NCBI GenBank assembly: GCA_009760855.2
Contig: WPIO01000007.1
Location: 3,117,501 to 3,181,500 of the forward strand
Direction: 5' to 3'
Length of the DNA stretch: 64,000 nt
Source: Cristatella mucedo
Lineage: Eukaryota > Bryozoa > Phylactolaemata > Cristatellidae
This document shows positions 35,901 to 45,298 of the stretch, in pieces. Under the pieces are notes generated by a model. It was not told the DNA's origin and made no database searches. It saw nothing but the letters and a program-made list of their open reading frames with translations. The translations under genes and the position numbers were made by a program. Every line of letters begins with the position of its first letter. Positions within the stretch are counted from its first letter, which is position 1.

Positions 35901-38285
35901 CCTAGGGATGGACTCAACTCATCTTGTCTATCTTGTCGACAAAGAATCTAGAGACGTGATCAGCTAGATCATCATAGGGATCACTAAGTACGGAGCTAAC
36001 CTGTGAGCGGTTAAGGATATGGTGGATCGTAGACATTAGCATTTTTGGATTGTACATCTGCAATTCGACAACATTTTTATAGGAGCTTGATTTGCCATTG
36101 CTAGGATCGATTGATACGATCTAAAGTAGTCCTCGAATGCTTATCGATGGACAGTCAGCCCTGATCTTTTGTATGGTTTTTCAAGCTTGCGCTAAGTAGA
36201 CCTAATTTAACGTCGTAACCATTGGCCGCCTGGGCGAGGACGCACAGTGCGCTTCGTCAGGTGTGCAAACTCGTCGAGCATGTCAGCTAGTGTCGTGTTG
36301 CAGCCTTCTATCAATGATGGTAGGTTAGAAGGGAGATTGAGCAGCAGCAGGGGCGAAGAAGATACTCTCGTGCAGACTGCATCGATCTCAAGGATCTTGA
36401 GATTTTGCAATTCACAGGCGACTTTAGATGTAGAGGATGGCACACACTGCAGACTGAATGAGATCTGCATGCGGTCAGATAAGCAGAATTTGGTAATAAT
36501 AGGTGATGATAGCATGCAGTTGAAAGACAAAAATGAGGTCGAGTGTGTATGAATCATCCCTCTCCGGCATGTATAAAGTATAAAGAAAATATTTAGTTCT
36601 CTTAGGAGGCTACATAAATGTCTTAAAAATATCAGTAGTGTGATCTAGAATGACAATCGATCATCGAGCTGCATAGCGATGGCTGCACAGCGATGGCTGC
36701 ACAGCGATGGCTGCACAGCGATGGCTGCACAGCGATGGCTGCACAGCGATGGCTGCACAGCGATGGCTGCACAGCGATGGCTGCACAGCGATGGCTGCAC
36801 AGCGATGGCTGCACAGCGATGGCTGCACAGCGATGGCTGCACAGCGATGGGCTGCACAGCGATGGCTGCACAGCGATGGCTGCACAGCGATGGCTGCACA
36901 GCGATGGCTGCACAGCGATGGCTGCACAGCGATGGCTGCACAGCGATGGCTGCACAGCGATGGCTGCACAGCGATGGCTGCACAGCGATGGCTGCACAGC
37001 GATGGCTGCACAGCAATGGCTGCACAGCAATGGTATGAAGGCTTACAATGCCCCCACGGCCTACCAGCGAAAGCATCAAATCATTTATCAATAAAGCTAT
37101 AGAGAACTAGAGCTAGCGAATACGCTGTCCAGAGACGCGGTACTGGCGAGTGGCTGACCGCGCACGACCGAGGCTGCGACGGCAATTCTTGCGTACCTTC
37201 TAGCTCATTCACGAGCAGCAGCTTCCGGTAGTCGATGGCGAGGGCGCTGGGCGGGCAGTACGGGAACAGACTCTGCCGGGCGAAGTCGCTATCAGCGTAA
37301 GTGTCGGCGAGTACGTTGTAGCTGACCACCCTAAAGCTGACAGCGCACGAACGCACCGCTGCGTCAGCTGTCGCCGCGACCAAAATGCGCCATCGCGAAC
37401 TGCTAAAACGGGCGAGCGACGGGCGCGAAGCTTCCGAGCTCGCTCGCGGGAGCAGCGAGGCGCTCGCTGGCGACGAGGACCGCGAGCGAACCTGCCGACG
37501 CCGCTGCGGTCGACGGTCAAAGCGTGCCGCTTGTGGAACGGGCATTCGCCGGGACCGGGCGTGACCGGATACTTGGAGACGGCTTCCACCGGATCGCCGC
37601 GCCTGTCGCCGCACTTCGGTACGCAGACGAGCTTCAGCCGGTGGCCGACGTCGCGCGACGTTGGCTCGTAGCTCGCGCCTTTACCGATGACGACGCTGAA
37701 AGGCGACTCGCTCGACGCCGAGCGGCCCTGTTCGTCGGGCGCCGAGCGCTCGTCGCGGTACCACGTGAACTCGCACTCGTCCACTGAGCAGAACTCTGCA
37801 TCCAACGACGGATACGTCGTCATGCCCTGTATAATGCAGCCGGACAGCTCCGCGTCCTTTATCTTAGGGGCGTTGACTTCGACGACGAACTTAAACCCGT
37901 CGATCACGAATGTGAAGCCCTGAAGCCATGCCGCCCTGTTGGCTGTGTCCTTCGGCACTTCGGCGGACTCTGCGTGCAGTGAAACTGGAACTTGCATCGC
38001 CGGTCCGTCGGAGTCTTGGCCCTTGCTCTTTCGCTTTTTCGCGAGTACCGTCGATACGTTTTGAGACACGCGATCGAGCGTGCGGGACAGCGGCTCTTCT
38101 TGAAGTCGATCCATGTTGTATTGCCGAGCCGGGCAGTTCGCCTGATGCGAGTAGGAGAAATTTATCTGCATCCTAGGCTCCCCGGCGACGCACCTGACGT
38201 ATACGCGCGGCATTTCGCCGACGCTCCGGCAGTAGTAGCGCGCGAGCACCCGGCAGAACGCGGCAGCCCGATACCCGAGGGGCAT
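19281..38285 (-). CDS. PDE12: 2',5'-phosphodiesterase 12, complete seven-exon gene
   Basis: Nuclease of the exonuclease-endonuclease-phosphatase (EEP) family. In vertebrates it degrades 2',5'-oligoadenylate and trims poly(A) on mitochondrial transcripts. Coding exons on the minus strand: 38285-37492, 37336-37197, 30987-30750, 30439-30304, 29997-29752, 24001-23887, 19558-19281. All junctions are GT/AG and in phase, giving 648 residues plus stop (human about 609). Residues 1-25 are basic/hydrophobic, resembling a mitochondrial presequence. The N-terminal half holds the VRCV..EPR and FxWYRDE blocks of the family. The EEP core starts at [12 protein letters not shown]. Catalytic motifs: LQEVD (E322), NVHLYFHP (H486), CGDFNSTP (D529, N531), PSDHLAV (H632). 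Vertebrate enzymes have NTH rather than NVH. The start is the ATG at 38285, since the frame extends upstream only through a TTG. Introns are 155 bp to 6.2 kb; the large ones are full of mobile elements. Confidence 0.93.
19860..21050. other. PDE12 intron 6, unique sequence
   Basis: AT-leaning sequence without recognisable coding potential or repeat families. Confidence 0.4.
21055..21245 (-). mobile_element. SINE family B copy, degraded
   Basis: Minus strand carries the family end (AAGGCTCTTCTGCTGCTATA, then GGCTGCTTAATCAGCTAA) and a box-B-like segment near 21200. The middle holds a short internal duplication (caatgaaggatca). Confidence 0.55.
21779..21884 (+). mobile_element. LINE family 2 3' end, nested
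   Basis: Plus-strand match to the last ~100 bp of family 2 (ACTCTCCTGCGTTCC, then ACAGATGGAGATACATT), lying inside a minus-strand family-1 copy. Confidence 0.6.
21900..21948. repeat. (GA)n microsatellite
   Basis: GA units with occasional AA. Confidence 0.9.
22260..23880. other. PDE12 intron 6, GC-richer unique sequence
   Basis: A 238-codon plus-strand frame and a 213-codon minus-strand frame overlap at 22.5-23.3 kb. Both are Ala/Arg/Ser-rich without domains; probably chance. Confidence 0.4.
23887..24001 (-). CDS. PDE12: PDE12 exon 6 (GDFN motif)
   Basis: Acceptor tgttttacag, donor T|gtaagt. Reads [20 protein letters not shown], the signature Asp/Asn pair of EEP nucleases. It is separated from exon 5 by a 5.75-kb intron. 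Confidence 0.92.
25740..26340 (+). mobile_element. LINE family 1, 3' end fragment
   Basis: Starts near CAIKRLQCV, runs through [20 protein letters not shown] and the C-terminal block to the 3' UTR and tail (AAGTGCCTTGAAAGAGATG, then ATT repeats). It lies in PDE12 intron 5, antisense to the gene. Confidence 0.75.
26758..27018. repeat. (CT)n tract, 260 bp
   Basis: Long polypyrimidine tract on the plus strand with periodic CCCTCCCTCCCT interruptions, so the repeat unit itself has been duplicated. Frames through it read Leu-Ser or Arg-Glu and are not genes. Confidence 0.97.
27265..27400 (-). mobile_element. LINE family 1, very degraded fragment
   Basis: Minus strand resembles the RRSCHITPL..DLHWLP region (plus-strand cgacgagaagtggcgcaaag). 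Short and weak. Confidence 0.35.
27640..29740. other. PDE12 intron 5, unique sequence
   Basis: No recognisable gene or repeat, apart from a short (caattgt)-rich patch near 27860-27895. Confidence 0.4.
29752..29997 (-). CDS. PDE12: PDE12 exon 5 (acidic insert and catalytic His motif)
   Basis: Acceptor gctttttcag, donor CCT|gtgagt. An acidic loop ([10 protein letters not shown]) and an Arg-rich stretch precede [15 protein letters not shown], the EEP strand with the catalytic-site His. The family consensus Thr before this His is Val here. Confidence 0.9.
30304..30439 (-). CDS. PDE12: PDE12 exon 4
   Basis: Acceptor ggcacag, donor CAA|gtgagt. Codes for [20 protein letters not shown] and the following helix, aligning without a gap to the family segment after YRKSKF. 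Confidence 0.9.
30750..30987 (-). CDS. PDE12: PDE12 exon 3 (catalytic Glu)
   Basis: Begins after catttgtag and reads [12 protein letters not shown], placing the metal-binding Glu. The middle has a Gly/Ser-rich insertion ([12 protein letters not shown]). The exon ends [11 protein letters not shown] with donor CG|gtaagg. Confidence 0.92.
31145..32775 (+). mobile_element. LINE family 2, RT-to-3' end copy
   Basis: A second CR1-like family, in PDE12 intron 2 and antisense to it. Frame 1 (to 32092) has [51 protein letters not shown] and YADD. A single-base frameshift near 32040 moves the frame to the second part ([14 protein letters not shown] to stop near 32718), which has [19 protein letters not shown] and [12 protein letters not shown]. 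The 3' end is GACGGAGATACATTACATTA. Sequence, C-terminus and tail all differ from family 1. It lacks the endonuclease and is 5'-truncated. Confidence 0.9.
33235..34262 (+). mobile_element. LINE family 1, heavily degraded
   Basis: RT fragments (GTPRALxxGLL, [12 protein letters not shown]) through the C-terminal block to the 3' UTR and a tail at 34195-34262 in which part of the hairpin is deleted. Confidence 0.65.
35217..36560 (-). mobile_element. LINE family 1 with internal RT deletion
   Basis: Read on the minus strand: 36557-36207 is the end of the endonuclease and the linker ([15 protein letters not shown] type, then [12 protein letters not shown]). 36160-35650 is the RT N-terminal region. 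At about 35645 it jumps to the final C-terminal block, 3' UTR and tail. The palm with YADD is missing. Confidence 0.7.
36565..36640 (+). mobile_element. Solo LINE/SINE tail
   Basis: Plus-strand AAATATTTAGTTCTCTTAGG and following tail, opposite in orientation to the adjoining LINE. Confidence 0.45.
36669..37033. repeat. 14-bp minisatellite in PDE12 intron 2
   Basis: About 26 near-identical units of cgatggctgcacag. One extra G near 36850 shifts the phase, and the last two units carry an A variant (caatgg). As 14 is not a multiple of 3, all frames on both strands stay open ([14 protein letters not shown] every 42 bp), making frames of over 110 codons that are not genes. It ends about 165 bp from the exon 2 donor. 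Confidence 0.97.
37197..37336 (-). CDS. PDE12: PDE12 exon 2 (start of the EEP core)
   Basis: Starts after gcgctgtcag and ends G|gtacgc. It codes [16 protein letters not shown], then [16 protein letters not shown] and NELEG, diagnostic for PDE12 among EEP nucleases. Intron 1 is only 155 bp, intron 2 is 6.2 kb. Confidence 0.92.
37492..38285 (-). CDS. PDE12: PDE12 exon 1 (presequence and N-terminal domain)
   Basis: Codes for about 264 residues: an Arg/Ala-rich start, then [14 protein letters not shown], a Ser/Lys-rich linker, and the beta-rich N-terminal domain containing FTWYRDE and [13 protein letters not shown]. The exon ends at AG|gttcgc, which gives exactly the residue spacing known in PDE12 between the RH motif and the VSYN motif. 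The region is CpG-rich, as expected for a promoter-proximal exon. Confidence 0.88.
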
Positions 38286-38784
38286 GCCCGAACGAGGCAA
38301 AATGGCAAGAGTGGAATCGCTGTGGTACGGCTATAGTCGTCGCAGCAACGCGCTGTCAACATCCGCGGACCTGGAGAGCTCATGGCTTTGATTCCTCACC
38401 CACGTGAAGCGGAAAGTGCCGTTGTTTCCAAGCGTCAGAGCGGGTGGAGCAGCAGAGACAGAAAAGCGCCTCAATATGCGCGTGAGTTACGCGTGCTGAG
38501 CTTTTATTTAGGGCGTGGTCTCCCGTGGGTCCTGCTGCGGTCCGTTCTCGGTCGCTTCTTCTCCCAGTTAATGTAACACCCGCCGTCGAGTCGCTGAGGA
38601 CGAGCAAACCTCATGTAAATTTGTTGCTGGCGAAATTCAGCTAGAAACTAAAAACTGCGGCATTCTATGAGGATTTCTTTGAGGACCGGACACGACGTTG
38701 CGGGCCTCACCCTCACTTGCTGTTCACCCCTCCTTAGTACAGTGGTTCCCGAGCTCCAGTGCTGAGATTGGGTCTGCGCCAGGT

Positions 38785-39400
38785 CAATTTGTGCATTTTG
38801 ACAGTGTGCATGCTACCTATAAACACAGTATGCTTGTTTAAAAGTTCTTACGCTGACCCACAAGGCCCGCCACGGCTTGGCTCCTTCATACCTAGCTGAG
38901 CTGCTGCATCAGTTTCAGCCTGTTCGCGCCCTCAGGTCCTGTGTGGACAATAAATTAGCTGTCCCATTCCTCCGCTTAAAGACAGTTGGCGACAGAAGCT
39001 TTAGCTCTGCAGGTTCTAGGCTGTGGAACTCGCTTCCACAATTCTTACGCAACGACATCTACTCTCCAACTGCCGACTATGGCACATCTTTTTCAGCGGT
39101 CCTGAACTGCTACTTCTATGCTACTCACTACCTCAACTGCTCTCCTAACTCTGCTATGCTTCCCACTTTCTCTTTGTTGCGTGAGACGAAGTCTGTTGGC
39201 TACCGAATGCGTACCGAAAGCCGCTTAGCTGTGAGTGTGCTATGCAAAACTCTCCTGCGTAACACCAACATAGTCTTTATGACTTTGTGGAGTTACAGAA
39301 GGAGATACGTTACATTAAATTGTGCGTTTTACCACTAACCATTAGATCGTGCTTCTATTTGAGCGTATGTAAAGTGCTTAGAAAGGGATTAGTTCAAAGG
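38785..39400 (+). mobile_element. LINE family 2 3' end nested in a family-1 3' UTR
   Basis: 38841-39320 is the family-2 C-terminal frame ([20 protein letters not shown] to YRMRTESRL) and tail. It is bracketed by family-1 3' UTR pieces (GACAGTGTGCATGCTACC before; TTTTACCACTAACCATTAGA and the tail hairpin after). Confidence 0.8.
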
Positions 39401-39419
39401 TGGCAGGAAGGTATTCGTA

Positions 39420-40500
39420 TAATTTTTGCTCATCTGAAATGGGATTGATCGAGCGTTGACTGCTATTTCACGTGACCAAATCGCTGCAATTGCAATAAGT
39501 GCGTTGTTGTCAGAGCTTGCGTACGCGTATACACTTCAGCGCCACATGAGCTGGTCGGCATATATTCGCCAATTTCCGTCAAACTTACTTTGTAATTATT
39601 CAGGGTGAGACTGCAATTGCTTGTCATTCAAAGTCGGAGGTTTTCTTAGTCAGAGACTCGTATGACTAGATCGTATATATTTTGTCTGGGCCCGTCGTTC
39701 ATTGGGAGACCCGTTGCGCTCTGACAGCTTTGCACATACCGCGTACTCTGCATAACCGCATTTGAGTTTTACATTTAGCCATTTAGCCAAGTTTGTCACC
39801 TTAACCTTCGACAGTGCTCCTAAAAATGGCTGTCGGGTGTTTGCTCATAATCTCCATAATTTGGTCCAAAGCGCCATATTAAAGGAATGATTCACTCATA
39901 TATTTGACTGGATGAGCATACACTTCATTTTTTCATTTGGCACCCACCGGAGTCCCGAGTTTCTCTATTACTTAGTAACTTCTCCACAAATTAATGTCCT
40001 TAAAACTAGTTTACTCTCTAGTGATTTATCTACTTAACAATTGCAATTATTTCCAAAGACCAGAGAGAAGTTTTATTAGCTGTTAGTTCGCAGAAGCTAG
40101 GTATACAGATTAAAACGTCTTTTCAAATGAGGGTTGACAAGGACACCACAATAACGTGTTAGAATTCATATAGTCGTCGAGAAATGTTTCGTTTAGCCAC
40201 AGATCTTTTTTAGGCAGCAACTATTTGGTTATTTTGAATTCTTATACTTGTCCGTGACGAAAAGATGGAAAGACGGAAAGCCACTTGACTGGGAACCTCC
40301 TTAAATAATTTTATTCAAAATGACATAAGAGACAATCATTTACTTAAGATGTTGGGTTTGATGCTGTTATTACCATCTGGCCGATTTTCCTCCGCATTTA
40401 TTCTATAAAATATCTCCTACAAAAACCGTATCCTTTCAAATGTATTGATTGTGGATACTTGCTAACGTTAATAAAGAAAGCGCATGCCAGTAGCTTCAAG
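39420..40500. other. No recognisable feature
   Basis: AT-rich intergenic sequence; only short frames. Confidence 0.4.
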
Positions 40501-40511
40501 GAGCTTTAATC

Positions 40512-42110
40512 GTTTAATAGTAACAATAACAATAATAACACATACATATAGCACCATCTAAGAACTTAATCTCTTTTTGGCTGTGTTAAATATGCTGCAA
40601 AGGAATCGTGACTAAATGGTTAATGCCCACATGCTCAATGTGGGCTTACATAAGCACACAAAGGACAACTCACAAGCACCCATCAAACACTGTAAGAAAC
40701 AGGTGTTTTTATCTTCTTTTTAAATGGCAAGCCAGGGGATGTCATGACGTCAGTAAGGAGTGAGCTCCAGGCTTTGGGAGCATATGAACTAAAGGCACTG
40801 TGTCCAAAGGATTTGATTTTGGTTAGAGGCATAGCTCACCGACTTGCGCCAGAGGAGCTGGACGTATGCTGCAAAGCTTGATTGGAGAGCATTTCGAGTA
40901 GATACGCTAGAGCAAGAGAGTGAAGAGATCTAAAAGTGAGCGACAGAACCTTGTAGTCGATATGTTGCTTGATTGGGAGTCAGTGCAACTCGGCAAGAAG
41001 TGGTGTGATGTGGTAACTGCGATGCTCAGCGCAGGCAAGCCTAGCTGCAGTCTTGCACCAACTGTGAGCACGTGATTGCACATGCCGATAGATCAGAAAG
41101 CAGTGAGTTACAGAAGTTAAGACGGGATGTCACACATGCATGGGCTGATTTGGATTTAGAATCCTTGTCTAATCAGACCCGAATTTTAGCAATGCTATCT
41201 AGCTGAAAGTAGGCAGACGTTACTGAGGAGCTGATGCAGTCGTCTAGTGAAAGGTTATTGGGAACCGGGCACCTAGATTTATATGCAGGTGCAAGAGGAA
41301 ATATGCTAGCCGATCCGATTTCAAGCGTCAAGTTTTCCAGTTTCTAGGCCATACTTGGTTTGTCCATAACTAATGAGCTGGTTTTATCGTCATTTGATTT
41401 GAGAAAGTTTGCTGCCATTCGTGTTGGCATGTCAGAAATACATGCAGTAAGGGAGTTGCGAAAATTCGATGTGCTGGAGGGCTGAGAGGAATCAAAGAAA
41501 AAGTACTACTGAATCTCATCTACGTGGAAGCGAAAGTTTCCCTTTGCAGCAATTGTAAAGCGCCTAGAGAGAGATTGAGTTCTCTGAGGATGCTTTATCA
41601 AGTGCAGTATTATATTATTATTATTATCATTATAAAGCTTATGCTGTGCTTGGCGATCACATCGGAAAGAGGACGAGTATAAACCGTGAAAAGAAGTGGA
41701 CCTTCTCCGGATGGTTTTTTGTTCACAACAACACTCTGGAGTCTGCCACTGAGACAAGACCTAAACCATTTCAGCACGCAGCCAGCGATGCCCAGGCGAG
41801 ATATAAGGCCTTCGAGAAGGACTTGGTGATCAATAGTATCAAACGCTGCCGAAAAATCAAGCAAAACAAGCAGAGAGACTCTACCAAATTCTGCATTCCT
41901 GGAAAGGTTATTATACACTTGAAGCAAGCTGTGGAATTTACTTGCTAAGGTTGAAGTTTTAGTATAAGAGCTTAGCTGGGTTTTTACTACTCCTTCCGGC
42001 GTCGGCGATGGGAACTGCAGTAGGAAGGCTGTGCAAATTTTGCTTAAGTTCTCCTTGACTAGTGTTGCTCTCTTAATTAGTGACCTGAGGATACCCTTTT
42101 TGAAAGCCTG
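40512..42110 (-). mobile_element. LINE family 1, degraded, with inserted solo tail
   Basis: Minus-strand tail at 40520-40600, C-terminal block, RNLGV region and RT palm ([20 protein letters not shown] near 41800-41870). At 41530-41638 a plus-strand family tail (AAAGCGCCTAGAGAGAGATT and following ATT repeats) interrupts the YADD region. Confidence 0.75.
41530..41638 (+). mobile_element. Solo LINE family-1 tail inserted in an older LINE
   Basis: About 110 bp with the full double-stem tail and ATT repeats. The host LINE sequence resumes directly after it, so this is a separate insertion of a minimal fragment. Confidence 0.65.
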
Positions 42111-42299
42111 CTAATTCTTATGCTTTTACCTTACTCTCCTATTTTCATGAATTAGGCCCTCAAATCAGTGTAGTTTTTCGCAATTTGCAGTGGATAGCAA
42201 TACCTGCTCCCATGCTTTTTTGGCAGAAAAGTCCTGAAAAATAAGATAAAGTAACATCCCAGAAAAGACTGAAGATGATCCATATTCAATCTGAGCCAT

Positions 42300-44235
42300 T
42301 CGCTCCTTATAATAATAATGCACTTGATAAAGCAGCCGCAGAGAACTCAATCTCTTTTTAGGAGCTTTACATTTTCTGCTAAGGGAAACGCGATTGAATC
42401 GTGAGTAATATCATGCTTGATAAACAACATGAACAACGTGGTTATGGGTAAAATGCACAGGGTCAGCACGCAAATGTGGTTAGTGGCAGCATGCACAGTG
42501 TCGGCACCTATAAGCACATCAAGGACGAATCACAGGGACCCACTAAATGCTGTCCTAAATAGGTGTGTTTTTAAGGTCTTTTTATATGTAGTCAAGTCAT
42601 GGGATGTTCTGACGTAAGTCGGGAGGGAGTTCCAGGCTTTGGGAGCATACGAGCTAAATGCTCAGTCTCCAAAGGATTTGAGGTTTGTACGAGGTATTGG
42701 TAAACTGTTGGATGCCGAAAAGCGTGTGGTATGATGCTTGGCCTGGTGGGGGAGTAGATCTGAGAGATAGGCTGGAGCCAAAGAATGAAGTGGCCTAAAA
42801 GTGAGCGACGAAACCTTGAAGTCGATCCGTTGCTTGACTGGTAGCCAGTGCAGGTCGGCGAGAAGTGGTGTGATGTGGCAACTGCGACGCTCACGACAGA
42901 CAAGCCTAGCTGAGGAGTTTTGCACCAGCTGTAATCGCCTGATTGCACATGCCGGTAGGCCAGCAAGCAGTGAGTTACAGAAGTCAAGACGGGATGTCAC
43001 AAATGCATGGACCAACTTAGACGTGGTATCCTTATCTAAACAAGCCCGAATTTTAGCAATGTTGTGTAGCTGAAAGTAGGCAGATTTGACTGTGGAGCTG
43101 ATGTGGTCGTCTGACGAGAGGTTATTTCGGAACATGACACCTAGATTTCGAGCTGATTGAACAGGAGATATGCTGGCAGAGCCAATTTTGAGTGCCAGCC
43201 TTTCCCATTTCTGAATCACACTGGGCTCGCCCATAACTAGTTAGTTTTATCTTCCTTTAGTCTTAGAAAATTTGCTGCCATCCATGTGCGGATGTCATCA
43301 ATGCATGCAGCAAGTGAGTTTAGAGAATTTAAGGTGCTCGAAGGCTGGGAGGGATCAAAGTAAAGGTACAACTGAATGTCATCCACATAGAAGTGAAAGC
43401 CTAGATTGTGCTTGGCAATCACATCAGCAAGAGTGAGAGTTTAAACCGTGAAAAAACCGGACCTAGCACGGAGCCCTGAGGTACCCCATATTTCAGAGGT
43501 ACCTCAGATGATCTTCGCCCATTCATGTCAATACTCTGGGGTCTCCCACTGAGATAGGATCTGAACCATTGTAGAGCAGTGCCAGTGATGCCCAGGCGAG
43601 ATGAGAGAGGCGCTCTAGAAAAACTTTGTAATCGATTGTGTCAAAAACTGCCGAAAGATCGAGCAAAACAAGCAGAGACACTCTACCCATGCCGTAATGG
43701 CTCACTAGGTAAGGCGGTTGCTTTCACGACCTCGGTCCCGAGGTCGTGTTCGATTCCTGTGGTGGGCGATTCTTTATCGCCACTGCAGGCGGTGGTGATA
43801 GCCATAAAGGCTCTTCTGTCGCTATACAAAAAAGAGGCTGTTTAATCAGCTAGGATTTATTTATTTATTTATTTATGTCTGCATTCCTAAGTAGGTCGTT
43901 GTACACCCTAAGCAATGCTGACTCTGTGGAGTGATTAGCTCTAAATCCAGACTGAAACTTACTAGCAAGGTTTGAAGTTTCAACATATGAGTTCAGCTGG
44001 TCTGCCACGACCCGTTCCAGTGTCTTTGATAGAAATGGTAGAAGGTAGACTGGGCGGTAGTTGCTCAAGTTCTCTTGGTCTAGTGTCGCTTTCTTGAGAA
44101 GTGGCCTGACTAGAGCTTTTTTGAAAGGTGATGGGACATGTCCTGAGGCTAATGACACATTAATGATGTTAATTATGCATGACAGCAGCAGATCAATGCA
44201 ACGTAGCAGCAGGACAGTGGGAATAGGGTCCAAAG
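42300..44235 (-). mobile_element. LINE family 1 copy interrupted by a SINE B
   Basis: Second-best copy. The C-terminal frame (43234-42662, MGEPSVIQKWERLALKIGS onward) and the N-terminal RT frame (44233-43865, LDPIPTVLLLRCIDLL) are separated by small indels and by a SINE B at 43690-43876. It shares its 5' part with a duplicate at 48.38-48.61 kb. Confidence 0.85.
43690..43876 (+). mobile_element. SINE family B, clean insertion in a LINE
   Basis: Lies between ctctacccatg and tctgcattcc, adjacent in the intact LINE at 15.63 kb, so its ends are precise. Contains the 11-bp-arm hairpin at 43725-43748, box-B-like GTTCGATTCC, GGCGATTCTTTATCGCC and an (ATTT)n tail. A target duplication of only about 3 bp (atg) can be argued. 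Confidence 0.88.
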
Positions 44236-44239
44236 ATAC

Positions 44240-44920
44240 ATTAGATAGCCTGCAGCTACAGTTTTCATGCCTCCAGCAATTTTACTGACTGCCTGTAGGA
44301 GATCAAACCAGAAGCAAGTGCAAAGCCCTAACAAGTGTCATTTGAAATTAAGAGACCAAATTTCTTATTGCACGTCCCCCTTTACAAAATCAAGTCAATA
44401 CCGAGAGTTGGCCAAGGAGATGAAGTATGACTAAACTTTAAGACATATTAGGATATTAATCTGATAAGTGCAGACAGAGGAGCTTTTCTGAGAGCTTTCG
44501 AGGAAGTTCCGGAACATAGAGTAACTGCTACACAATTATGAGGAGTGAATGGAGTTACAATTCACTAAAATCCTCAAACGTCGAATTAGCAATGTAGTCG
44601 TAAAGCACAATGGTGTGAAGAAGTAATACCTGACACCAAAGGTTGACCTCGATGAAACAATAATCCAGCGACGGGACTGGGATCAGCGTACGAGACACTG
44701 CGGACACCGTCTAGCTTGGCTAAAATGGCCAGGACTGACCTTAGGCCTTTTCACTTAGGCCTTTTCACCCATCGTTTCCCACAGCACCCCATTGTTGTGT
44801 ACCCTACCAAGACATCGGGAGTCTGACTAGCTCGGATAGTTAGTCGGCTGCTTTTCCTCAGTCGTAGCAATGGAATCAAGCGGCCACCATGTGGCCAGCC
44901 GTCACGACGCATGCCTAGCT
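44240..44920. other. No recognisable gene
   Basis: The missing first exon of the CNBD1-like gene could lie here but I could not identify one with a matching phase-1 donor. Confidence 0.4.
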
Positions 44921-44998
44921 AGCCATCCATGAGCCATCCATGAGCCATCCATGAGCCATCCATGAGCCATCCATGAGCCATCCATGAGCCATCCATGA
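44921..44998. repeat. 11-bp tandem repeat
   Basis: Seven units of agccatccatg, about 115 bp before exon A of the CNBD1-like gene. Confidence 0.95.
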
Positions 44999-45114
44999 GC
45001 TGAAAAGCCATTTAGTGGCTTGAAATGTTATCGCGCTTGCTGTCTGCTAGAGCAGACTGCAGGGGACCAATTGTTCACTCTAATCATGTTGCTGCTTTCT
45101 TACGAATTTTTCAG

Positions 45115-45298
45115 TGCCTTCCATCGAAAGACCGGCGATAAATTACGAACAGCTGAAGAAGCTCATCGCCTCGAGAGAGAGTAACGTCACCAGAGATGAG
45201 TCGCATTCCGTCTTTATGCAAAACTACCACAAGATTTTCCTTGGTCACGAGACCAGGCATCGGGCCCTGCCGCCGCCGGGAGCCGAACCTTTACAAAG
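45115..45298 (+). CDS. CNBD1: CNBD1-like exon A
   Basis: Acceptor gaatttttcag, donor AG|gtgacc. Codes for RPAINYEQLKKLIASRES and MQNYHKIFLGHETRHR. It begins in phase 1, so a preceding exon must exist. Confidence 0.75.

Larger units (their letters stand above)
37034..38620. promoter_or_regulatory. CpG-rich block around PDE12 exons 1-2
   Basis: CG dinucleotides are frequent here compared with flanks on both sides. The block contains the start codon and probable promoter just above 38285. Inferred from composition and position. Confidence 0.45.

Noticed and set aside
36632-37102. Six frames of 116-148 codons with a repeating [14 protein letters not shown]-type peptide
   Set aside because: They are the 14-bp minisatellite read in each frame, located in a PDE12 intron. 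Openness in all frames follows from the unit sequence, not selection.
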